From NCBI GenBank assembly GCA_002841315.1, contig PHEW01000005.1:118564-182563 (forward strand): DNA of 64,000 bases. The letters run 5' to 3'. Shown one piece after another: positions 9,300 to 17,563 of the stretch. Position 1 is the first letter of the stretch, and each line of letters begins with the position of its first letter. The notes under the pieces are model-generated. The model was not told the origin of the DNA. It saw only the letters and a program-made list of their open reading frames with translations, and ran no database searches. Position numbers and translations under genes: made by a program. This DNA comes from Actinobacteria bacterium HGW-Actinobacteria-4 (GTDB lineage: Bacteria; Actinomycetota; Actinomycetes; Actinomycetales; Demequinaceae).

Positions 9300-11036
9300 C
9301 TAGTCCCTACCGTTCTGCATGGTCGCATGCGGCGTGGTGTCAGCGAGCGCGCGCAGCTCCTTGCGCAGGATCTTGCCAACGGGGTTCTTGGGTAGCGAGT
9401 CACGGAACTCGATGCTGCGGGGAACCTTGTATGCGGCCAGGTGTTCGCGACAGTGAGCGATGACGTCATCCCGTGTTAGTCCGGGAGTGCGAGTGACGAT
9501 GTACGCGCGGACGGCTTCGCCCGTCGTGTCGTCAGGTATGCCGATGACGCCTACTTCGCGCACGTTCGGTAGTGCAGCGATGCACTCTTCAATCTCGTTG
9601 GGGTAGACGTTGAAGCCGCTCACCAACACCATGTCCTTCATGCGATCGACGATCCGGAAGTAGCCGTCCTCATCCATCTCGGCGATATCTCCGGTGTGGA
9701 GCCAACCATCCTTGAGGGTGGCCTTGGACTCTGCCTCGCGCTGCCAATAGCCAGCCATGATCTGCGGGCCCCGCGCCACCAGTTCGCCCGCTTGCCCCGC
9801 AGGCAGCGGCTTGCCAGCGTCGTCGACGCAGCGCACCTCGGTCGACGGCAACGGGATTCCTACGGTTCCGTCCTTGACGGTGCCGCCCAGCGGGTTGAAC
9901 GTCAACACCGGGGACGACTCGGTGAGTCCGTATCCCTCGACGATCGGGGTTTTCGTGACCTCTCTCCAGCGCTCGGCAACAGAGCTGTGCAGGGAGGCCC
10001 CGCCGGCCACGGAAGCATGCAACGCCTTGGGCGGGTACTCCACGAACCACCGCTCATTCAGCAGCGCGTTGAAGAGAGTGTTCACTCCAGTGAGCCAGGT
10101 GATCGGGTAGTTCTCGAATGCTCGGCGCAGATTGCTTGGCGGGCGCGGAGACGGGATGAGGATGTTCCGTCCTCCGAGGTGGTAGAACGCCACCAAGTTC
10201 ACCGTAAACGCGAACACATGGTAGAGCGGCAGAGCCGTCAGCACGGTTTCCTTGCCGGGGCGTAGGTGCGAGCCACAGATCTCGATGATCTGCATGGTGT
10301 TGGCTATCAGGTTGCCGTGGGTCAGCATGGCACCCTTGGAGACACCCGTAGTGCCGCCGGTGTACTGCAGTGCCGCCAGAGAATCCGGTCCAAGCTGGCT
10401 GGCGTAAGCGGAGGCGTCCACCCCAGCGGCGATGCGCTGGCGTCCCATGGCCAGGGCTGACCGGAAGGCGGTGTGCTCGACCGTGATGGTGGGGAGTGAG
10501 CGGTTCCAGAAACGCTGGGTGGCGCGGATAATTCCGGCCACGACCGAGGGGAAGAACTCCGAGATGCGCACGGTCACGACTGTCTCCACGCTGGTTGCGG
10601 ACAGCACGGGCGGTAGGCGGTCCGCGAACATGTCAATGATGACCAACACCCTTGCACCCGCGTCGTTGAGTTGGTATGTCATCTCGGTGGCTGTGTACAG
10701 CGGGTTGGTGTTCACCAAGACGCACCCGGCCTTCAGCACGCCGAACGCCACTACGGGGTATGCCAGGCAGTTAGGCATCTGGACGGCGACCCGGTCTCCC
10801 TCGCTGAGACCCAGCTCCTCGCGCAGGTAGACGGCGAATTCGTCGGAAAGTCTCTCGATGTCGCCAAAGAGCAGCGAACCGTTCATGCCGTTGGGCATGC
10901 ACTGCGTGAAGGCGACGGCATCGGGTCGCTGATCAGAAGCGACCTTCATGAGTGCAGGGACGTGGGGGGCGGGCAGGTCGCCGATGTCCGGACGGGTGTC
11001 CGAGGGGTAGTGCATGTGCCATGGGGACGTGGTCAT
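9300..11036 (-). CDS. fadD: long-chain fatty-acid-CoA ligase (AMP-forming)
   Basis: A 578-residue acyl-CoA synthetase of the ANL superfamily. YTGGTTGVSKGAMLTH is the P-loop, EGYGLTESSPV the adenine-binding motif, DGWLHTGDIAEMDEDGY contains the ribose-binding Asp, and KNPVGKILRKEL carries the catalytic lysine near the C terminus. It activates a free fatty acid with ATP and CoA. A ribosome site AAGGAA precedes the ATG at 11036. It is transcribed with the BASS transporter downstream (two-base gap) and lies behind the EEP hydrolase gene, nine bases away, so all three may be one unit. Confidence 0.92.
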   Translation of the reverse strand: MTTSPWHMHYPSDTRPDIGDLPAPHVPALMKVASDQRPDAVAFTQCMPNGMNGSLLFGDIERLSDEFAVYLREELGLSEGDRVAVQMPNCLAYPVVAFGVLKAGCVLVNTNPLYTATEMTYQLNDAGARVLVIIDMFADRLPPVLSATSVETVVTVRISEFFPSVVAGIIRATQRFWNRSLPTITVEHTAFRSALAMGRQRIAAGVDASAYASQLGPDSLAALQYTGGTTGVSKGAMLTHGNLIANTMQIIEICGSHLRPGKETVLTALPLYHVFAFTVNLVAFYHLGGRNILIPSPRPPSNLRRAFENYPITWLTGVNTLFNALLNERWFVEYPPKALHASVAGGASLHSSVAERWREVTKTPIVEGYGLTESSPVLTFNPLGGTVKDGTVGIPLPSTEVRCVDDAGKPLPAGQAGELVARGPQIMAGYWQREAESKATLKDGWLHTGDIAEMDEDGYFRIVDRMKDMVLVSGFNVYPNEIEECIAALPNVREVGVIGIPDDTTGEAVRAYIVTRTPGLTRDDVIAHCREHLAAYKVPRSIEFRDSLPKNPVGKILRKELRALADTTPHATMQNGRD

Positions 11037-11045
11037 GCCTGTTCC

Positions 11046-12926
11046 TTACTCTAATGTGACATTGACAAGCATTGGCAGGTGATCCGACCACGGCGAATCG
11101 ATGACCGTGTAGTCGCGAAGCACTACTCCGCGCCCAAAGATGTAGTCGATCTGAGCCTGGAAATCAGGCCCCACGTAGGTGTCTTGACCCTTCCCCTCTC
11201 CGTGGGCGCTAAGGAAGCCCGCCGCGATCATGGTGGCGAAGGTGCGCGAGTCGGCAGTGTCGTTGAAGTCGCCGCCCACCACGAGCGGACCGGTGTCGCC
11301 AAGTGCATCGAGTAGCGCCTCCACTTGGGCAACCCGCGTGGCGTCCCGCTCCTTGTGCTGGAGGTGAACCGACGCGTACGCGACGCCCATGAAGTCCACC
11401 ACGGCGGCGCTGCGTCGCTGCGGTCCGTCGCCGTAGGGCAAGACCACCGTGCGCGCGTTCGCGAAGGGTCGCGACGTGAATACTGCGTTGCCGAACTGGG
11501 GATCATGCGCGGGGCTGTAGGTGAACTCCATGTCGAGTTCGCCTGCGAAGTACTCGAGCAGGTCTACGCCGCCCGCGAGCACCCACCCACGGTCAACTTC
11601 CTGCAGGAGCAGGACGTCCGGGTTGGCTTCTTTGACCACACCAACGAGTTCGTCGAGGTCGATTGATGGCCCTCCGCTGAGCCCTGGGGTGACGCCGTAG
11701 TGGAGGTTATAGACCATGACCGTGGGAGCCTCGATGAACTCCATGGTGTACGCGCGGGGCTCTTCGTACTCGGTGTAGGTCCACAATGCGCTCAGGACCG
11801 CGAACCCTGCGAGGCCCACAAGCCCAATGGTCACCACCTGGACCGGGGCGTCTGTCGACTCTGTCCGGACCGGCTTGCGCATGGCCAGCACTGCCGCGAG
11901 CGCGATTGCCACGCCGGCGAGCGCTACTGGGGTGATGTGGGGAATGCCGAGTGGGACGTCGTAGTCGAGTTGAACCAGCATGAACGGCAACAGCGCGAGC
12001 AGCCCGAACGCGACAGCGGCGCCGGTGTAACGGCGCACCGACAGGTGCGCCTGCGACTGGCCATCGTTCACCCGCACCGCGCGGCTGACCGCGACAGTAA
12101 GCGTGGCCGCGGCGATGGGGAGCGCGTAGGCCGCCGCGGCACCGGGCATTGTCAACACGATCACGATCGCGGGTATCGCCAACGCGCTCAGCACGGTGGT
12201 GAACAGTGCGGGCAACCGCCGCGCGTGGCCGGCAAGGTGCGCACCGGCAAGCAGGCCGCCTACCAGTGCCACGCTGGCGATCGACATCCGCAGGCCAGTC
12301 TGAGAGTTGGCAAAGGCGATGTTCCCCAACGCGTAGAAGACTATCGAGAAGAACAACCCATAGGCCCACCAACCGCGAGTGGGGACATCGGCGGCGACGG
12401 AGCGGCACGCCCATGCGGAGCCCACCACCGCGATGGCGAGAACCACGATCGCGATCCAACCCAGGGCGTCGTCACGCCAAACTGCGTCCCAGGTGCGCAA
12501 GACGGTCTGCTCGAGCACTGCCATGGAGGCACCAAAGGCCGTGCCAGCAGCGAGGCCAGCACCACCAGTCGCGGCGACGGCAATGCGCGCCGACGTCAGG
12601 AGGAAAGCGAGGGCCCCCACCGCGAGGACTACTCCCACCACGATGAGCAGGTCTTCGGAGAGTCCGGTAATGGCGAACCGCAGTGCCACGATAACCAGGG
12701 CGAGGCCCACGAGCACCGTGCCATGTCCCCAGCGCCGGCCCAGCAGCACCACAAGAGCCGCGAGCGCTCCGCCTGCGGCAAAGGTCGCGAAGCCTACGCC
12801 CGCGGCCACAGTCACACCGATGTCGAACAGGTCGCTCAGCAGCGGTCCCAAGGTGCGGATAGCGTCGATCACAAACCAGGTCGCGACGGCCATCAGGCCA
12901 ATCACTCGTCGTTGAGTAGATTCCAT
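11046..12926 (-). CDS. polytopic membrane protein with C-terminal endonuclease/exonuclease/phosphatase domain
   Basis: A 626-residue protein. The first 370 residues hold roughly twelve hydrophobic spans. The C-terminal 240 residues form an EEP-fold domain: MVYNLHYGV, LLLQEVDRGW with the metal-binding Glu, VVGGDFNDTADS with the catalytic Asp/Asn pair, and PWSDHLPMLVNV with the final catalytic His. EEP enzymes hydrolyse phosphodiesters in nucleic acids, lipids or inositol phosphates; which applies is unknown, but the topology suggests action at the membrane. ATG 12926 is preceded by TAGCGT at six bases, so it replaces the upstream in-frame GTG as start. Confidence 0.82.
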   Translation of the reverse strand: MESTQRRVIGLMAVATWFVIDAIRTLGPLLSDLFDIGVTVAAGVGFATFAAGGALAALVVLLGRRWGHGTVLVGLALVIVALRFAITGLSEDLLIVVGVVLAVGALAFLLTSARIAVAATGGAGLAAGTAFGASMAVLEQTVLRTWDAVWRDDALGWIAIVVLAIAVVGSAWACRSVAADVPTRGWWAYGLFFSIVFYALGNIAFANSQTGLRMSIASVALVGGLLAGAHLAGHARRLPALFTTVLSALAIPAIVIVLTMPGAAAAYALPIAAATLTVAVSRAVRVNDGQSQAHLSVRRYTGAAVAFGLLALLPFMLVQLDYDVPLGIPHITPVALAGVAIALAAVLAMRKPVRTESTDAPVQVVTIGLVGLAGFAVLSALWTYTEYEEPRAYTMEFIEAPTVMVYNLHYGVTPGLSGGPSIDLDELVGVVKEANPDVLLLQEVDRGWVLAGGVDLLEYFAGELDMEFTYSPAHDPQFGNAVFTSRPFANARTVVLPYGDGPQRRSAAVVDFMGVAYASVHLQHKERDATRVAQVEALLDALGDTGPLVVGGDFNDTADSRTFATMIAAGFLSAHGEGKGQDTYVGPDFQAQIDYIFGRGVVLRDYTVIDSPWSDHLPMLVNVTLE

Positions 12927-12978
12927 GGACACACGCTACCGTGCGTGCGCATGGTGCGCTACGGTTTGTGCTCCCGCG

Positions 12979-14775
12979 CTACTGGGCGGCAGCGACGGAG
13001 TCGGTGATCTCGCAGATCGCAGTGCCCGAACTGACCCCGGTGCCCACCTCTGCGGTCAGCCCGGAGATCACGCCGGCCTTGTGGGCGACCAGCGGCTGCT
13101 CCATCTTCATCGCCTCAAGCACCACCACCAGGTCACCCTCGGCGACGGTGTCGCCTTCAGAGACGGCGACCTTGACGATGGTTCCCTGCATGGGGGAGCT
13201 GAGCGTGGTGCCTGACGCGACGCGCACGGGGCCGCCGTTCCTGCGGGCCGCGCGTCGTGCCGGAGCGGTCTTGCGCGAGTTGGCCCGTCCGGCCTGAGCA
13301 AGGGCAGCGGGCAGGACGATCTCGATGCGTTTGCCGCCTACCTCGACGGTGACGCGCTCGGTCGCTTCTTGCTCGCCCGCGCTCCCGGTGGCACCGCCCG
13401 ACGTCCCCAGTGACGCCACGGTGTCGGCGAAGTCTGACTCGATCCAGGTGGTGAACACCCCAAAGTGGCCGTCGGCCGCGACGAACTCTGGCGCGTTGAG
13501 GACCGCCTGGTGGAACGGCAGCACCGTCGGCATGCCCATGACGTTCATTTCGGCGAGGGCGCGGCGTGCGCGCGCGAGCGCCTGGTCTCGGGTGGAGCCG
13601 GAGACGATCACCTTGGCGATCATGGAGTCGAAGGCACCGGAGACCACGTCGCCTTGGACCACGCCGGCGTCAACTCGTACGCCGGGTCCGGAGGGGAAGT
13701 GCAAGACGTTGAGGCGGCCAGGCGCGGGCATGAAATTGTTGCCGGGGTCCTCGCCGTTGATGCGGAACTCGATCGAGTGGCCGCGCACCTGAGGGTTGAG
13801 GTTAGAGATTGGTTCACCTGCGGCGATGCGGAACTGTTCGCGCACTAGGTCAACGCCCGTGACCTCCTCGGTGACCGGGTGCTCAACCTGGAGGCGGGTG
13901 TTGACCTCAAGGAAGCTGATGGTGCCGTCGGTACCCACCAGGAACTCACACGTGCCAGCGCCCTCATAGTTGGCCTCGCGCAGGATGTTCTGGCTGGCTT
14001 CGACGAGCCGAGCGTTTTGATCGTCGGTGAGGAAGGGAGCGGGGGCCTCTTCCACGAGTTTCTGGTGACGGCGCTGGAGGGAGCAGTCACGAGTGGACAC
14101 CACGACAACGTTGCCGTGGGAGTCCGCGAGGCATTGGGTCTCGACGTGCCGCGGCTTGTCGAGGAACCGCTCCACAAAGCACTCGCCCCGACCAAAGGCG
14201 GAGATGGCTTCACGGACGGCGGAGTCGTAGAGCTCAGGAATCTCCTCGCGGGTGCGTGCAACCTTGAGGCCGCGTCCTCCGCCGCCAAAAGCTGCCTTGA
14301 TGGCTACAGGCAGGCCAAATTCGTCGGCAAAGGCCACCACGTCATCGGACGTCGTTACGGGGTCCTTGGTTCCTGGAACCAGGGGCGCCCCGGCGCGCTG
14401 TGCGATGTGGCGCGCGCTGACCTTGTCTCCTAGAGCGTCGATGGCCGCGGGCGACGGTCCAATCCACACGAGTCCCGCATCAATGACGGCCTGGGCAAAG
14501 CTCGCGTTCTCGGCCAGGAACCCGTAGCCGGGGTGGACGGCACCGGCACGCGAGCGCTTGGCCACCTCGATGATCTTGTCGATGTCGAGGTAGGTGTCCT
14601 TGGCGGTGGCGCCGTCGAGGCTAAAGGCCTCGGTCGCTAGCCGCACATGTTGCGCGTCCCGATCGGGCTCCGCATAGACCGCAATCGAGCGCAACCCGGC
14701 ATCCGCGCAAGCCCGGATAATCCGTACTGCGATTTCGCCGCGGTTGGCGATGAGAACTGAAGAGAAGGCGGGCAC
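12979..14775 (-). CDS. accA: acyl-CoA carboxylase alpha subunit (biotin carboxylase plus BCCP)
   Basis: A 598-residue subunit with biotin carboxylase (about 1-450) and a biotinyl carrier domain at the end. [15 protein letters not shown] opens the protein, [12 protein letters not shown] is the ATP-grasp glycine loop, [17 protein letters not shown] the catalytic region, and EAMKMEQ carries the biotinylated lysine. In actinobacteria such AccA3-type subunits serve acetyl- and propionyl-CoA carboxylases with AccD and AccE, both encoded 6-10 kb away with birA. TACGGT ends six bases before the GTG, suggesting a leaderless mRNA. A 17-bp palindrome lies about 95 bases upstream. Confidence 0.95.
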   Translation of the reverse strand: MPAFSSVLIANRGEIAVRIIRACADAGLRSIAVYAEPDRDAQHVRLATEAFSLDGATAKDTYLDIDKIIEVAKRSRAGAVHPGYGFLAENASFAQAVIDAGLVWIGPSPAAIDALGDKVSARHIAQRAGAPLVPGTKDPVTTSDDVVAFADEFGLPVAIKAAFGGGGRGLKVARTREEIPELYDSAVREAISAFGRGECFVERFLDKPRHVETQCLADSHGNVVVVSTRDCSLQRRHQKLVEEAPAPFLTDDQNARLVEASQNILREANYEGAGTCEFLVGTDGTISFLEVNTRLQVEHPVTEEVTGVDLVREQFRIAAGEPISNLNPQVRGHSIEFRINGEDPGNNFMPAPGRLNVLHFPSGPGVRVDAGVVQGDVVSGAFDSMIAKVIVSGSTRDQALARARRALAEMNVMGMPTVLPFHQAVLNAPEFVAADGHFGVFTTWIESDFADTVASLGTSGGATGSAGEQEATERVTVEVGGKRIEIVLPAALAQAGRANSRKTAPARRAARRNGGPVRVASGTTLSSPMQGTIVKVAVSEGDTVAEGDLVVVLEAMKMEQPLVAHKAGVISGLTAEVGTGVSSGTAICEITDSVAAAQ

Positions 14776-14868
14776 CTGGCAACCGTAGCGCGGCCTGGGG
14801 CGCGCTGACTAACCGCACGAAACGCGTAGGGCAAGTTTGGGCGCAGAACTAAGCGTTCTCGCCAACCT

Positions 14869-14885
14869 TTGTAGGATTCCTACAA
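14869..14885. promoter_or_regulatory. 17-bp perfect palindrome upstream of the biotin carboxylase gene
   Basis: TTGTAGGATTCCTACAA is a perfect inverted repeat of eight-base arms around a central T. It lies in the 163-base gap between the biotin carboxylase gene, about 95 bases away, and the end of maf. Symmetry and size fit a dimeric repressor operator, and AT content is above the surroundings. The regulator is unknown; no regulator gene adjoins. Confidence 0.5.
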
Positions 14886-14938
14886 CGAAAACGGGCTCAA
14901 ACGGAGTTACGCGCCCGTAGGTTGTCGTTCGCCCACAA

Positions 14939-15586
14939 CTATGGTGAGCTCCACAACTCGTGGATGGCGATGTCGAGCTGTGCGAGCAACTCGCGAAGCA
15001 GTGGCAGGCTTAGGCCCACCACCGTGTGATAGTCGCCATCAATGGCACTCACGTACGGTCCGCCGATGCCGTCAACCGTGAACGCGCCAGCCACGTTAAG
15101 GGGTTCGCGGGTGGCGACGTAGGCGTCGATCTCGGCGTCGGTGAGGTGGGCAAAGTGCACGGTGGTCGAGGCCGTGGCGCCTAGTGTTGCGCCGGTGCCG
15201 TTGTCACGGTCGTCAATTAGCCAGTGGCCCGTGTGCAGGACGCCAGACTTGCCGCGCATAGCGTGCCACCGCTCGGTCGCGATCTCCACCGTTTGCGGCT
15301 TGCCCACCACCATGTCGCCAAACTCGAGCATCGAGTCGCAGCCCAGCACCAGTGCGTTGGTTTGGTGGTCCCTCGCCACATCCTCAGCCTTGGCACGCGC
15401 GAGGGCAAGCACGGCATCGGCCGCCTCCAACGCTCCGTAGCCAGCGGCGGTGGACGCTTGGTGTGCCTGAACCAACACAGCATCCTCGTTTACCCCGCTC
15501 ACCAACACAGTGGCGTCGATGTTGGCGGCGCGGAGCGTGCTGAGCCGTGCGGGCGAGGCCGAGGCGAGAACCAGGGGAATGCTCAT
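14939..15586 (-). CDS. maf: Maf-family nucleoside triphosphate pyrophosphatase
   Basis: A 215-residue Maf protein. LVLASASPARL is the family's N-terminal signature, VLGCDSMLEFGD carries the metal-binding acidic region, and the C-terminal half holds DGIGGPYVSAIDGDYHTVVGLSL. Maf enzymes hydrolyse non-canonical or excess nucleoside triphosphates to monophosphates in the cytoplasm. Position between an AccA-type carboxylase gene and accE matches the mycobacterial order (Rv3282). ATG 15586 is chosen because TAGGCT (15593-15598, minus strand) stands six bases upstream; the overlapping GTG one codon earlier is less likely. Confidence 0.9.
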   Translation of the reverse strand: MSIPLVLASASPARLSTLRAANIDATVLVSGVNEDAVLVQAHQASTAAGYGALEAADAVLALARAKAEDVARDHQTNALVLGCDSMLEFGDMVVGKPQTVEIATERWHAMRGKSGVLHTGHWLIDDRDNGTGATLGATASTTVHFAHLTDAEIDAYVATREPLNVAGAFTVDGIGGPYVSAIDGDYHTVVGLSLPLLRELLAQLDIAIHELWSSP

Positions 15587-15639
15587 CACGCGAGCCTAGC
15601 GAGACTCGCGGCGCGCCGCACATGCCCCTGGTCGACCCA

Positions 15640-15713
15640 CACCCCGCGAGGCCCTGCCCGTACCCCGCGAGGCCCTGCCCGTACCCCGCGAGGCCCTGCC
15701 CGTACCCCGCGAG
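15640..15713. repeat. 21-bp tandem repeat, about 3.5 copies
   Basis: The unit TACCCCGCGAGGCCCTGCCCG repeats at 15661 and 15682, with a copy starting C instead of T at 15640 and a partial copy at 15703-15713. There are no spacers, so it is a minisatellite rather than a CRISPR. It lies between the maf promoter and the 3' end of the ABC exporter gene. It shares the string ACCCCGC with the tandem repeat near 8.3 kb. Confidence 0.85.
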
Positions 15714-15719
15714 CACCAG

Positions 15720-15778
15720 ATGTGGCGCTCAGCGTCGGTCCGGGGAAGTCTTGGACACCTATGTGGCGCTCAGTGTCG
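15720..15778. repeat. pair of 18-bp direct repeats
   Basis: ATGTGGCGCTCAGCGTCG at 15720-15737 recurs at 15761-15778 with one difference (T for C), 41 bases apart. The second copy ends two bases before the stop of the ABC exporter gene. It may be further repetitive drift of the neighbouring minisatellite, or paired protein sites. Confidence 0.65.
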
Positions 15779-15779
15779 T

Positions 15780-17563
15780 TTACGCGTACTGCTGCGCCTG
15801 CAAGGAGTAGAGATCGGCATACAGCCCGCCCAGCGCCATCAGTTCGGCGTGCGTGCCAGCTTCCGCAATGCGATTGCCGCCCATCACCAAGATCGTGTCC
15901 GCCATCCGCACTGTCGAGAACCGGTGCGAGACCAGCACCGTGATCGCCCCGGTGCGCTGAGCCACGCGGCGCGCACCCAAGGCGTACTGCTGGAACAGGT
16001 TGTGTTCCGCCTGGGCGTCAAGCGCTGAGGTGGGCTCGTCAAGCAGGAACAGCAGCGGGTTCTCACGCATCATGGCGCGGCCTAACGCGAGCTTCTGCCA
16101 CTGGCCACCGCTCAGGTCGGTACCGCCGTCGTAAGACTTCCCCACCAGGGTGGCGAGACCTTGCGGCAGGCGCTTCAGCACGTCTTCGGCACGCGCACGC
16201 CCCAGTGCACCTTCCACGGCGGGCGCGCTGTCGATGTCCGGCTGCGACCCCAGCCCCACCACGTGCTGCGCCGCGAACTCGTATTTCGCGAAGTCCTGGA
16301 AGCCGGCCGAAATGCGCTCGCGCCAGTCCTCGATCGGCATGCGGCGAACATCGATGCCGTCCACCTTGATCAGCCCTGCGTTGGGCTCGTAGAACCGGCA
16401 CAGGAGCTTGATGAGAGTGGACTTGCCCGCGCCGTTCTCGCCACAATAGCGATGGTGGCGCCGGCCGGAATGTGCAGATTGACACCCGTCAGGACGGGCT
16501 CGTCGGTGCCAGGGTAGGTGAAGTCGACATCCTCAAAGGTGATGCCGTCGGTCATGGTGTTCGGTGCCTCGGCATCAACGGGGACCGGCAACTGCTGCTT
16601 GACCACGCCGCGGATCCACCTCATCTCCGCGAACAACGATGCCGTGCGCTGCAAGCCCTGCAGCATGGTGACGGCGGCGGTGACCTGCGCGTTGACCTGC
16701 GCCGCGAGGGTGATCACCATCAGCACATCGCCCACGGTGCGCTCACCGGCAACCGCGGACCGAACCACGAGTAGCGTGGCACCCACGTAGGCCACCCCAA
16801 AGATGATCTGACCCAGCGCGCGCAGCATAGTTGCCATGTTCTCGCCGCGCACTTCAATGGCCGATGCCGCGTTCCAGGAACGCTGTTGGCGATCCCTGAC
16901 CTCTTGCTCCAGTCCGCTGGTACGAACCTCCTTGATGGGGCCCGCGTCCGCGAGCAGAGCAAACATGTGGTTGGCCTGACGGGTCGCAGGGGCAGCCTTG
17001 GTGCGCGCAGCCTTGGCGACAAGCTCGGCCTTGCGCCCCAGGAGCAGCGGCGGGGTGGCCGCTACAGGGAGAAGCAACAGCCATGGGTTCAGCGACGCGA
17101 GCAGCATCCCGGTCACGCCGAGCGCGAGCACGATCGCCACGCCGCCATAGAGCGAACTGACCGTGCCCCACGCGGCGCGGTCGGCCTCGCGACGGATCAA
17201 GGCCATGCGGTCCGCGTACTCAGCGCGCTCGTGATGCTCAAGGCCCACCGAGCCATTGGACAGCACGGCGATGTCCCGCTCGATGAGCGCGGCCATGTCC
17301 TCGGCGGTCTTGAAGTAGAAGATGTGGGCAAAGTGCTCTGCAGTCAGCGCGAGGATAGCGAGCCCCGCCACCACGGCCGCCCAGATCACAGCTGTACGTG
17401 CCTCGCCAGCAATCGCGTTGTCGACAATGCCCCGGAGGCCCACGGCTGCCATGGGCAGCGCCACCGGTTGGATGAGCATGAGCCCAAAGCCCATGATGAA
17501 GTTCTTGGGCCCAGCGCGCCACGCGAAGCGGAAGGTATCGGCAATTCCCTTGAGGACTTCCAT
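15780..17563 (-). pseudogene. ABC exporter half-transporter with a single-base frameshift in Walker A
   Basis: The reading frame starts at ATG 17563, overlapping the TAA of the upstream ABC gene by one base. It encodes a transmembrane domain with about six spans and the start of the nucleotide-binding domain (FEDVDFTYPG, then IPAGATIAIV). At 16440-16443 one G is missing in GTGGCGAGAAC: restoring GTGGGCGAGAAC gives GENGAGKSTLIK and joins a second frame containing LSGGQWQKLALGRAM, LLFLLDEPTSALD and LVSHRFSTV, ending at 15780. The repaired protein would have about 594 residues. Everything downstream looks conserved, so either the mutation is recent or it is a sequencing error. It would pair with the neighbouring exporter half. 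Confidence 0.85.

Noticed and set aside
11700..13007. Long plus-strand frame (about 435 residues) opposite the EEP hydrolase gene
   Set aside because: Composition is His/Arg/Gly/Gln rich, no domain or ribosome site; it is an antisense shadow of a well-supported gene in high-GC DNA.
15640..15713. Possible CRISPR-like repeat array
   Set aside because: Units are directly abutting with no spacers, and there are no cas genes.
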